6,179 nucleotides of DNA from Methanobrevibacter sp. (GCA_031289975.1 JAITOM010000332.1:1-6179); one strand, 5' to 3'; counted from the first letter of the stretch, positions 1-5,909 are shown. Program-made: numbers and translations. Notes: generated from the letters alone by a model not told the origin.

Positions 1-393
1 GTGGTAGACATCATCTTTACAGAATTTGTAGCTTAGTATATTGATTAATATATGTGGTTTTAATTCTTCTAATTTTCCTTCTTTGGCTGAATTTGAGAAT
101 TCTTTTGCTAAGTAAAGTAAACTTCTTCTCTTAAAGTAGTTTTGGTTTTGGTTTTGCACTTCTATTATGAAGTGTCTGCCATCATAGGATTCTGATCTTA
201 GGTCTAAGATGCATGCTTTTTTACCTTTAATTTCGCCTGCAATCATTTTATTTGCAATAATATTTATAGATTTTATTGAATCATTATCTTCTAAGAGTAT
301 TGCATTAATAAATGATTTCAATTGATTTTCCATACCCTCACTTGCCATATATTGAGAAAACAAATAGTCATCCAACGGATTAAAAGGTCTCAT
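1..393 (-). CDS. Rpn family PD-(D/E)XK nuclease / putative transposase, partial (C-terminus beyond left edge)
   Basis: Reading the minus strand from the ATG at 393-391 gives 131 codons without a stop up to the window edge. The beginning (FNPLDDYLFSQYM, then a leucine-rich helix around residues 24-34) matches the opening of the Rpn/PDDEXK_2 group. The nuclease core follows: Asp64 in CILDLRSES and Glu78-Val-Gln80 in HFIIEVQNQ, the D...ExQ pattern of this fold. Next come the RRSLLYLAKEF helix (residues 89-99) and a hydrophobic strand HILINILSY. Characterised family members (E. coli RpnA-type) are DNA endonucleases that promote RecA-independent recombination. They were first annotated as transposases, and many genomes carry several copies. 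Family members are usually about 250-320 residues, so roughly half is missing here, by window truncation rather than decay. The start is supported by GGGGATG eight bases upstream and a TATA box further up. The family call is firm; its activity here is inference. Confidence 0.85.
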   Translation of the reverse strand, partial: MRPFNPLDDYLFSQYMASEGMENQLKSFINAILLEDNDSIKSINIIANKMIAGEIKGKKACILDLRSESYDGRHFIIEVQNQNQNYFKRRSLLYLAKEFSNSAKEGKLEELKPHILINILSYKFCKDDVYH

Positions 394-459
394 AAACAAA
401 ACATCCCCAAAAAAATATTTTCAAATAAAATATGATTTTTAGTAAAAGCCATATATAAA
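394..459 (-). promoter_or_regulatory. Promoter and ribosome binding site of the Rpn-type nuclease gene
   Basis: On the minus strand, TTTATATAT (459-451) is a good archaeal TATA box. It would place the transcription start near 425-430, giving a leader of about 30-35 nt. GGGGATG (408-402) resembles the archaeal Shine-Dalgarno core GGTGATG and sits eight bases before the ATG. The box is inferred from sequence alone. Confidence 0.45.
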
Positions 460-496
460 GAATGCTTATAGAAAAATTAATTTCCATGCCCAAATG

Positions 497-600
497 AAAA
501 ATCTATACACACTTGAAAAATCTATACTCACTTGAAAACCCCATGACTGTGAAAAACCCCATATCAAATTGAAAAGTTTATTGTAAAGTGAAAATAAGTG
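497..600. repeat. Degenerate ~19-bp tandem repeat
   Basis: Units begin with AAAA and end with TTG or GTG. Units 1 and 2 (497-515 and 516-534, 19 bp each) differ at one base. Units 3 (535-551, 17 bp) and 4 (552-571, 20 bp) share AAAACCCCAT. Unit 5 (572-590, 19 bp) and a 10-bp partial unit (591-600) keep only the ends. Pairwise similarity of adjacent units suggests growth by slippage. It lies in the spacer upstream of the Rpn-type gene; no function is evident. Confidence 0.6.
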
Positions 601-762
601 AATAATATAAAACAAGAGTGCATATAATATGATCCCTATTTTTTTTGGCAATGAAATTTTCAATCCAAATTTCAGTGAATAATTTTTCATTGATTAAAAC
701 ATAGCAGTTTTTTTTTAAATGATAATTTTTTACTTAAAATGTTTGCTAAAAAATAGATTTCA

Positions 763-859
763 TGCTATTAATATAAAACAAGAGCGCACATATAAAAAAT
801 ATAATGGTGGTTTTGATAAAGTTCTTAATAAATAAACTTTTTTAAAAATAAATATTATT
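763..859. repeat. Dispersed repeat R1, copy 1
   Basis: Positions 807-859 are identical over 53 bp to 5279-5331, in the same orientation. The core reads TGGTTTTGATAAAGTTC, then an AT-rich tail with a run of six T. The flank starting ATGCTA (762-767) is loosely shared with the copy beginning at 1202. Exact identity over 53 bp at sites 4.5 kb apart shows a recently dispersed or selected element rather than chance AT-richness. Confidence 0.75.
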
Positions 860-913
860 AAAAAATATTAATTAAAAATCATTTATATTAATTAAAATAT
901 ATTTAAATTATTT

Positions 914-1005
914 AAAATTTAAAATTATAGATTTTTATAAAGTAATATTTAAAATTAAATAATTTAATAAAAAAATTTTTCATCCAAAATTTAAGAACTA
1001 TTCCA
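914..1005. repeat. Dispersed repeat R2, copy A
   Basis: This 92-bp segment matches 3355-3447 at roughly nine positions in ten with one small length change, in the same orientation. Both begin AAAATTTAAAATTATAGA and end near TTTAAGAAC followed by TTCCA. In this copy R2 follows R1 by 54 bp. The function is unknown. Confidence 0.65.
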
Positions 1006-1201
1006 AAAGGAATATATTAGAAAATAAATTTAAAGATTAAAAAGTAGAAAAAATTTAAAAGAGTGAAAATGATAATAAAAGCTTAAATTGAAAATTAAAT
1101 AATTTTTTAAAGATGAAAAACAAAATTAAAAAAATAAAAAGAGATAAAACATTGAAAAAGAATGAGTAATAAGTTATGTCCTGCTCTCTCCACACTTTTT
1201 G

Positions 1202-1417
1202 ATGCTAATTATAAATGAAAAGAAATATATAATGGTTTTGATAAAATTTTTAATAGAGACTGGGCAACAATTATTTTTTAATGGGAAAAATTACTAAATT
1301 TGTATGGCTACATTAATGCTGAACTATCTATCCCATGAAATAATATATTAATCTTTGACTATTTCATAATTGTTGCACAGTCTGAATAAATAACTTTTTT
1401 AAAAATAAAATATTATT
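1202..1417. repeat. Dispersed repeat R1, copy 2, split by a MITE-like insertion
   Basis: The left arm (about 1202-1255) carries TAATGGTTTTGATAAAA and ends in TTAATA. The right arm (1385-1417) resumes with AATAAATAAC, the T6 run and an AAATATTATT tail. Joined together, the arms reproduce the R1 core seen intact at 807-859 and 5279-5331, with a few substitutions and a missing GTG. The intact copies therefore serve as an empty-site reference for the insertion at 1256-1384. Confidence 0.65.
1256..1384. mobile_element. MITE-like non-coding insertion with 17-bp terminal inverted repeats
   Basis: The left end (1257-1273, AGACTGGGCAACAATTA) and right end (1367-1383) are inverted repeats with one mismatch in 17; the right end reads AGACTGTGCAACAATTA on the other strand. 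A second inverted pair inside (ATGGGA 1281-1286, TCCCAT 1331-1336) means the whole element can fold into an imperfect hairpin. AATA occurs on both sides (1252-1255 and 1385-1388) and is present once at the matching point of intact R1, which fits a 4-bp target duplication. In A/T-rich DNA that duplication is weak evidence on its own. No coding capacity is present, so mobilisation would need a transposase elsewhere. I cannot assign an IS family. Confidence 0.7.
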
Positions 1418-1504
1418 GATAATGTATTATAGTATTTCTCCAAACTTTTGCAACAAATATTATTGAAATGTATTATAGTATTATCTCCAAACTTTTGCAA
1501 CATT
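1411..1504. repeat. 47-bp tandem duplication
   Basis: Copies at 1411-1457 and 1458-1504 begin TATTATTGA, share AATGTATTATAGTATT and CTCCAAACTTTTGCAAC, and differ by two single-base length changes plus the last few bases. The array begins inside the tail of R1 copy 2. No gene or signal is recognised. Confidence 0.75.
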
Positions 1505-1536
1505 TATTTAAAAATTTTTATTAAAAATTATTCTTT

Positions 1537-1650
1537 AAATTATTCAAATTTTAATTTAAAGTGATATTAAACTTTTTTAAAAATTTAATGAAAAATTATT
1601 CAAATTTTAATTTAAAGTGATATTAAACTTTTTTAAAAATTTAATGAAAA
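1537..1650. repeat. 56-bp tandem duplication, exact
   Basis: Positions 1537-1594 are identical to 1593-1650, a perfect repeat of period 56 whose core contains TTTAATTTAAAGTGATATT. The complete identity suggests a recent duplication. It ends about 120 bp before the permease start, so copy number could change the upstream region of that gene. Confidence 0.8.
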
Positions 1651-1740
1651 TATATTAGGGTAATAAAGTTAAGAGAAATACTATACTTTAATATTATTTA
1701 TATGGGTCTGGGAAACAATTGTCTTTGTCCTTTATTTTTC

Positions 1741-1749
1741 TTTAAAATA
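1741..1749 (+). promoter_or_regulatory. Candidate TATA box of the permease gene
   Basis: TTTAAAATA is centred about 27 bases before the ATG at 1773. No Shine-Dalgarno-like sequence precedes that ATG, so this spacing would fit a leaderless or very short-leader transcript. A second possible box, TTTATATGG near 1697-1705, would give a leader of about 45 nt. In DNA this A/T-rich such matches are common, so the call is tentative. Confidence 0.3.
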
Positions 1750-1772
1750 GCTATAATATACATGATAAAAAG

Positions 1773-3215
1773 ATGGAAAATTTTAATATGGAAACAAATG
1801 ATTCTCTTAAAAGAAATTTAAAATCAAGACATATTACTATGATGGCTATTGGTAGTTCAGTTGGAACTGGACTTTTCTTAGCATCAGGTTCTATGATTTC
1901 TGAATCTGGTCCTGGTGGAGCATTATTAGGATATATTTTAGTTGGATTTGCTGTCTATCTTGTAATGAATGGACTTGGAGAAATGTCAACTTACAATCCT
2001 GTATCTGGTTCAATCATGACATTTTCCAAGGAATATGTTGATAAATCCTTAGGATTTTCAGTTGGATGGATATACTACTACATGGAAATATCTGGAATAA
2101 TTCTTGAAATAAGCACCGCTGGAATTCTTATGAAATTCTGGTTTCCTGAACATCCTCTTTGGATTTTTACAATAATATTTTTTGTATTGATGCTGTTTAT
2201 AAATCTATTAGGAGTGAAGATTTTTGGAGAAGTTGAATTTTGGATGACGACCATTAAAGTTGTAACAATCATTGTCTTTATAATACTTGGTTTATTGATT
2301 ATCTTTGGTTTTATTGGAACAAATCCATTAGGATTTAGTAACTTCTTTTATAAAGGGGGACCTTTTATAGGAAATATAAGTTCATTTTTCTCAATACTGT
2401 TATTATGTGCATTATCATTTGGTGGAACTGAATTAATCGGTGTTGTAGCAGGAGAATCAGAAAATCCTTCTAAATCAATACCTAAAGCAATTAACAACAC
2501 CATATTTAGAATATTGATATTTTACATTGGAACCATGTTTATTGTTGGGGCGATGATACCATATGACTCCACAAACTTATTAGGTTCCCACTCAAATTTA
2601 GCTATTTCCCCATTTACATTACTATTTTCTTATGCTCATTTACCTGCGGTTGAATCCATTATGAACTTCATTATTTTAACTGTTGTTATATCTGCAGGTA
2701 ACGCAGCTTTTTATGCTTCTACAAGAATGCTCTACTCACTTGGAAAAGAAGGGTATGGATCAAAGAAATTTTTATTAAGTAAAAATGGAATACCTTTCTT
2801 TTCAATAATGATCTCGTTAATTATTGGAATTGTATGTGTATTAATTGGAATACTTGGTTATGAAGCATATTTAATTTTAATCGAAGGAACAGGGATATGT
2901 TACTTAATTTTATGGTCATGTATGGGATTAGCTCACTACCGTTTTAGAAAAGCATATATAAGACAAGGATTAGATTTAAATAAATTAAAATTCAAAGGAA
3001 AATTATTCCCAATAGGTCCAATTATTATTGTTTGTTTTTTTATTGGAATATTACTATATAATCTAATTTTAGGTCTCTTAACTGACTGGATAATTACATT
3101 AAATTTATATATCTCAGTTATAATATTTATTGTACTATTTGTATATTATAAATTAAAATACAAAACTAAATTAATACCATTAGAAAAAATAAACCTTGAA
3201 AATACTAATGAATAG
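1773..3215 (+). CDS. Amino acid permease, APC superfamily (amino acid transporter family), cytoplasmic membrane
   Basis: The 480-residue product is a complete APC-superfamily secondary transporter, the usual length for LysP/GabP/ProY-type permeases. The N-terminal motif LKSRHITMMAIGSSVGTGLF (residues 16-35) holds the glycine-rich unwound part of helix 1 that binds the substrate backbone. GEMSTYNPVSGS (69-80) and the loop GESENPSKSIPKAI (227-240) between helices 6 and 7 are hallmarks, as is SAGNAAFYASTRMLYSLGKE (307-326). I count about twelve hydrophobic helices: roughly 20-43, 46-66, 91-120, 128-148, 156-182, 200-226, 245-263, 280-308, 340-361, 363-388, 413-435 and 441-459. These features predict import of an amino acid by proton or cation coupling; the substrate cannot be told from sequence. 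The start at 1773 lacks a clear ribosome binding site. ATG 1788 is in frame and could serve instead. The gene stands alone, convergent with cbiP. Confidence 0.9.
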   Translation: MENFNMETNDSLKRNLKSRHITMMAIGSSVGTGLFLASGSMISESGPGGALLGYILVGFAVYLVMNGLGEMSTYNPVSGSIMTFSKEYVDKSLGFSVGWIYYYMEISGIILEISTAGILMKFWFPEHPLWIFTIIFFVLMLFINLLGVKIFGEVEFWMTTIKVVTIIVFIILGLLIIFGFIGTNPLGFSNFFYKGGPFIGNISSFFSILLLCALSFGGTELIGVVAGESENPSKSIPKAINNTIFRILIFYIGTMFIVGAMIPYDSTNLLGSHSNLAISPFTLLFSYAHLPAVESIMNFIILTVVISAGNAAFYASTRMLYSLGKEGYGSKKFLLSKNGIPFFSIMISLIIGIVCVLIGILGYEAYLILIEGTGICYLILWSCMGLAHYRFRKAYIRQGLDLNKLKFKGKLFPIGPIIIVCFFIGILLYNLILGLLTDWIITLNLYISVIIFIVLFVYYKLKYKTKLIPLEKINLENTNE

Positions 3216-3354
3216 CTATTAATGGGATAAAATAATTAATAATACTCACCAATACAGAATTATAGGACTTTAGATCATATAACTCATTTAATTTTTAATA
3301 TAACTATTGAAAAAATTAAAATGAAGATTCAGAAGGATTTTAATGAACAAAATA

Positions 3355-3447
3355 AAAATTTAAAATTATAGACTTTTATAAACTAATATTTAAAATTAAA
3401 TAACTTAATAAAAAAGTTTACCATTTTAAAATTTAAGAACTTTTCCA
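3355..3447. repeat. Dispersed repeat R2, copy B
   Basis: This is the partner of 914-1005, in the same orientation, with about nine bases in ten conserved. Here it is followed after 13 bp by the stem-loop array at 3461-3641 and is not preceded by R1. Confidence 0.65.
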
Positions 3448-3460
3448 TAATGACTAATAA

Positions 3461-3641
3461 AGAAAAAATAAAAAATTTTTCTAACTTAAAACAAGTTTTA
3501 AGTAAATAAAAGCTTCACTTTTCTAAGTTTAAAAATATAAAAATTTTAAACTAAAGAAAATCTTTCAGATTTTCTAATTAAAATAAAAAATTTCAATAAA
3601 AAGAATCAAAGATTCTCTAAGTTAAAACTAAAGCTTTTAAA
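3461..3641. repeat. Array of alternating short stem-loops
   Basis: Consecutive inverted repeats fill this stretch. Type A: AGAAAAA/TTTTTCT (3461-3482), AAAAG/CTTTT (3508-3522), AGAAAATCT/AGATTTTCT with a 3-nt loop (3555-3575) and AGAATC/GATTCT with loop AAA (3602-3616). Type B: ACTTAAAAC/GTTTTAAGT (3484-3503), AGTTTAAAA/TTTTAAACT (3526-3552) and TTAAAA/TTTTAA (about 3622-3640). A and B types mostly alternate and are joined by short linkers, often CTAA or TAAA. The 3602-3641 unit matches the two-hairpin unit at 5495-5539. The array could act at the convergent transcript ends or as a small non-autonomous repeat; which is unknown. Confidence 0.6.
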
Positions 3642-3672
3642 TATAAAAAATGGTTCTAAACTAAATAAACAT

Positions 3673-3700
3673 ATTAAGTCGTCTGTATTAAGTCGCCCGT
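3673..3700. repeat. 14-bp tandem duplication
   Basis: ATTAAGTCGTCTGT (3673-3686) is followed at once by ATTAAGTCGCCCGT (3687-3700), with two mismatches. It stands out because it is richer in G+C than the surrounding spacer. It lies about 40 bp beyond the cbiP stop. Confidence 0.6.
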
Positions 3701-3736
3701 ATTATTTAAACATTTAAAATGTTATATTTGTAATAG

Positions 3737-5188
3737 CTATTTTATTTCCATAATACGATATATTTCATCTATATCTAAACTTGTTCTTACAATATCTGCT
3801 AATTTATCTAATTCCTTTTCTCTAAGATTTTCATAATCTTTAGATTCTTTTTTTTCTATACCTTTTTTTCCCCTGATTTTATTGAGTATAAATTCTCTAA
3901 AATCTGGTTTATCAAAAATTCCATGTATATACGTTCCTAAAACTGAACCATTCTTATTTATTGATCCATCAAAATAATTTTCCTTATTTATATTAAACAA
4001 TGGATTTGCAGATTTTCCATTAGTAGAAACACCCATATGGATTTCATAACCATATACAGAAATATTATTATCAGATATTAAATTTGCTTCAACCCTCTTT
4101 GTAACTTTTTTAGTTTCAAAAACAGTTTCAATATCTAAAAGACCAAGCCCATCAATTTTTAAAGTTTTTGTTTCTACATTATAAGGATCTATTATACTGT
4201 TACCAAGCATTTGATAGCCACCACAGATTCCTATTATTTGACCTGTTTTTTTATATTCCTTAATTTTATCAAATAGTCCTGATTCTTTAAGATAATTCAG
4301 GTCTTCTATAGTGTTTTTACTTCCAGGTATAATTAATAAATCAGGATTTCTAAAGTCACGGATTGAACTTATATATCTAATAGAAACATCGTCTTCAATT
4401 TTAAGTGCATTTAAATCTGTAGAATTAGATATTCTTGGTAATCTTAAAACAGCAATGTCAATAAGATTAGTTATATTCTTATTAATTATAGCAGGTCTGT
4501 CTTCATCTTCTAATAGTAAATTAAAACATGGTACAACACCAAGACATTTTTTATTAGTTATTTCCTCAAGCATATCAAGACCTGGTTTTAGTATATCTAC
4601 ATCACCTCTAAATTTATTTATTATTGTTCCTCTAACCCTTTTTCTTTCATCATCACTAATAAGCATTAATGTCCCACATAACGATGCGAAAACCCCTCCT
4701 TTATCAATATCTCCAACTAATAGAACTGGAGCATCTATAAGTTCAGCCATGCCCATGTTGACAATATCTTTATCTCTTAAATTTATTTCCGCTGGACTAC
4801 CTGCACCTTCCATAATAATAATATCAAATTTTTTCTCTAAATCGCCAAATTGTGTTTTTAACATGTCCATAAATTCTAATTTTAATTCATGGTATTCCAT
4901 AGCTGTGCTATTACCATAAACTTCACCATTTACAATTATTTGACAATCCTTATCTCCTGTAGGTTTTAAAAGTATGGGATTCATATAAACTTCTGGTTCT
5001 AAACCTGCAGCATAAGCTTGAAGTACTTGAGCACGACCAATTTCTTTACCATCAAGAGTTATATAAGAATTTAAAGACATGTTTTGCGACTTGTATGGAC
5101 ACACATTATAACCATCTTGTTTAAAAATCCTACATAGTGCTGTTACTAATATACTTTTTCCTACTGACGATCCTGTACCCTGAATCAT
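3737..5188 (-). CDS. cbiP: Cobyric acid synthase (glutamine-hydrolysing), CobQ/CbiP
   Basis: CbiP (EC 6.3.5.10) amidates side chains b, d, e and g of adenosylcobyrinic acid a,c-diamide, using glutamine and ATP, in cytoplasmic cobamide synthesis. Methanogens need cobamides for methyl transfer. The 483 residues cover the whole family length. The N-terminal dethiobiotin-synthetase-like ATPase shows the P-loop GTGSSVGKS (4-12), YKSQNMSLNSYIT (32-44), EGAGSPAEINLRDKDIVNM (127-145) and GDIDKGGVFAS (159-169). The C-terminal class I glutamine amidotransferase domain shows IIPGSKNT (286-293), the nucleophile Cys322 in GICGGYQMLG, YEIHMG (381-386) and His422 in GTYIHGIFD. No catalytic residue is missing. 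The start is uncertain: the ATG at 5188-5186 leaves strand 1 short, while five upstream in-frame codons encode a matching hydrophobic strand and the ribosome binding site fits a start further upstream. No other cobamide gene is in the window. Confidence 0.96.
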   Translation of the reverse strand: MIQGTGSSVGKSILVTALCRIFKQDGYNVCPYKSQNMSLNSYITLDGKEIGRAQVLQAYAAGLEPEVYMNPILLKPTGDKDCQIIVNGEVYGNSTAMEYHELKLEFMDMLKTQFGDLEKKFDIIIMEGAGSPAEINLRDKDIVNMGMAELIDAPVLLVGDIDKGGVFASLCGTLMLISDDERKRVRGTIINKFRGDVDILKPGLDMLEEITNKKCLGVVPCFNLLLEDEDRPAIINKNITNLIDIAVLRLPRISNSTDLNALKIEDDVSIRYISSIRDFRNPDLLIIPGSKNTIEDLNYLKESGLFDKIKEYKKTGQIIGICGGYQMLGNSIIDPYNVETKTLKIDGLGLLDIETVFETKKVTKRVEANLISDNNISVYGYEIHMGVSTNGKSANPLFNINKENYFDGSINKNGSVLGTYIHGIFDKPDFREFILNKIRGKKGIEKKESKDYENLREKELDKLADIVRTSLDIDEIYRIMEIK

Positions 5189-5203
5189 GATTTTTATGAT
5201 AAT

Positions 5204-5209
5204 TCCCCT
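5204..5209 (-). promoter_or_regulatory. Ribosome binding site of cbiP, placed for an upstream start
   Basis: AGGGGA on the minus strand is the only Shine-Dalgarno-like sequence ahead of cbiP. It is 15 nt from the ATG at 5188, which is too far for normal use, but 6 nt from the in-frame ATA at 5197-5195 and 3 nt from ATC at 5200-5198. This bears on where translation begins. Confidence 0.5.
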
Positions 5210-5278
5210 ATAATTTTTAGTTATTAATTAAATTAGTTATTATCTAATAGAATAATTTTTAATTAATTCTTACTTATA

Positions 5279-5331
5279 GTGGTTTTGATAAAGTTCTTAA
5301 TAAATAAACTTTTTTAAAAATAAATATTATT
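5279..5331. repeat. Dispersed repeat R1, copy 3
   Basis: All 53 bases are identical to 807-859. This copy lies about 90 bp upstream of the cbiP start, oriented away from that gene, so it could overlap its promoter region. Flanking sequence on both sides differs from copy 1, which fixes the repeat borders to within a base for this pair. Confidence 0.75.
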
Positions 5332-5494
5332 TAGTGTTTTGTATAATTAATTTTTTATATTAATTCAAAAAATTTTTGCAAATTACTTTTTTAAATATTA
5401 ATATTTATTCTTTTAAATTTAATTTAAAGAAATAAAAATTATTTACAATTGCAAATATTTAATTGAATTTTAAATAAATTAATATATAAATAAA

Positions 5495-5539
5495 AGAAAA
5501 TCAAAGATTTTCTAACTTTAAAAACTAAAAGTTTTTAAA
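5495..5539. repeat. Two-hairpin unit related to the array at 3461-3641
   Basis: AGAAAATC-AAA-GATTTTCT (5495-5513) is followed after three bases by a 10-bp stem TTTAAAAACT/AGTTTTTAAA with loop AAA (5517-5539). The same order, type A hairpin then CTAA then type B hairpin, occurs at 3602-3641. The two copies differ in sequence while each still pairs, most clearly in the type A stem (AGAAAATC here, AGAATC there). Confidence 0.6.
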
Positions 5540-5871
5540 ATAAAAGAAAATAATTTTAGAGAACACTATAAAAAAATTATTATATTATTTCAATTATTAA
5601 AATAAAAAATTTATTTAAGAAAATTGTTCAAAGTAATAAAGTCAAAAAATTCCTGATCAACGCATATTATTTGAAACCATAAGTATATTGCAGTGATCAC
5701 TTAAATTCAAGATATTTGGAGAAAATACAGGAACTAAAGATTAGATTATGAAAACTTGAAAGAAAAAAAATGGTACGGTAAATTAGCATGGTTTTTTATA
5801 ATTAAAATTATAAGTAGTAGGTCAAAAATCCCATGGCAATTGCAAATACAAATTTAAACATCCCCTATGTC

Positions 5872-5906
5872 GGATAAAATTAGGAGGTTTCCCTCCTAAC
5901 CTCTCC
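5872..5906 (-). ncRNA. Group II intron domain VI with branch-point adenosine
   Basis: Three bases after domain V, GGAGAGG (5906-5900) pairs with the 3' strand UUUU-A-UCC (5879-5872), leaving a single unpaired adenosine at 5875. The upper helix is UUAGGAGG/CCUCCUAA closed by GAAA (5899-5880). The bulged A is the lariat branch site and lies seventh from the inferred intron end GAC at 5869. Only one base is bulged in the whole domain. Confidence 0.85.
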
Positions 5907-5909
5907 TAA

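Larger units (their letters stand above)
394..1772. other. 1.4-kb AT-rich spacer without a convincing gene
   Basis: This stretch separates two divergently transcribed genes. I find no reading frame with protein-like composition; a 74-codon minus-strand frame at 466-690 only translates tandem repeats. The content is repetitive: a 19-bp degenerate tandem array (497-600), a 16-bp direct repeat (603-618 and 769-784), R1 copies (763-859 and 1202-1417), an R2 copy (914-1005), a MITE-like insertion (1256-1384), and 47-bp and 56-bp tandem duplications (1411-1504, 1537-1650). Stretches between these, such as 1006-1170, are simple A/T-rich sequence in which I see nothing specific. Confidence 0.7.
3216..3736. 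other. Convergent spacer between the permease and cbiP
   Basis: Both flanking genes end here, so it must hold both transcript ends. It contains an R2 copy (3355-3447), a stem-loop array (3461-3641), a 14-bp tandem duplication (3673-3700) and a palindrome AACATTT-A-AAATGTT (3709-3723) just past the cbiP stop. T-rich tracts occur on both strands and could stop an archaeal polymerase, but none is distinctive. No gene is visible. Confidence 0.6.
5189..5868. other. Spacer upstream of cbiP, with repeats
   Basis: After the cbiP leader come an exact R1 copy (5279-5331), a two-hairpin unit (5495-5539), and a palindrome TTATAATT-AA-AATTATAA (5796-5813). The stretch 5640-5790 is less A/T-biased and could include a decayed coding remnant, but I cannot identify it. 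A 17-codon minus-strand frame starts at 5860, just past the intron's 3' end, and is too short to call a gene. The cbiP promoter must lie near 5215-5280, but no single TATA match stands out. Confidence 0.55.

Noticed and set aside
466..690. 74-codon minus-strand reading frame, hydrophobic with repeated WGF
   Set aside because: It translates the 19-bp tandem array. Its composition reflects A/T-rich sequence, and it has no recognisable domain and no clear ribosome binding site.
497..1650. Tandem repeats as a CRISPR array
   Set aside because: Units abut without unique spacers, and repeat lengths and sequences vary; no cas genes are present.
2078..2272. Minus-strand reading frame inside the permease gene
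   Set aside because: It is wholly contained in a strongly supported gene on the other strand and has no family resemblance.
3709..3723. AACATTT/AAATGTT palindrome as the cbiP terminator
   Set aside because: It has a one-base centre and no adjoining T-tract on the minus strand, so it is noted only within the spacer entry.
4311..4919. 202-codon plus-strand reading frame inside cbiP
   Set aside because: It is an antisense shadow of a conserved gene. The serine- and leucine-rich composition is the complement of cbiP codons.
5683..5781. Plus-strand open stretch reading roughly SDHLNSRYLEKIQELKIRL, then a stop and KLERKK
   Set aside because: It looks helical and could be a gene remnant, but it is about 30 codons with an internal stop, no start and no recognisable family.
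5796..5813. Palindrome TTATAATT-AA-AATTATAA as a terminator
   Set aside because: It has no T-run following it on either strand and is made only of A and T, so chance is likely.
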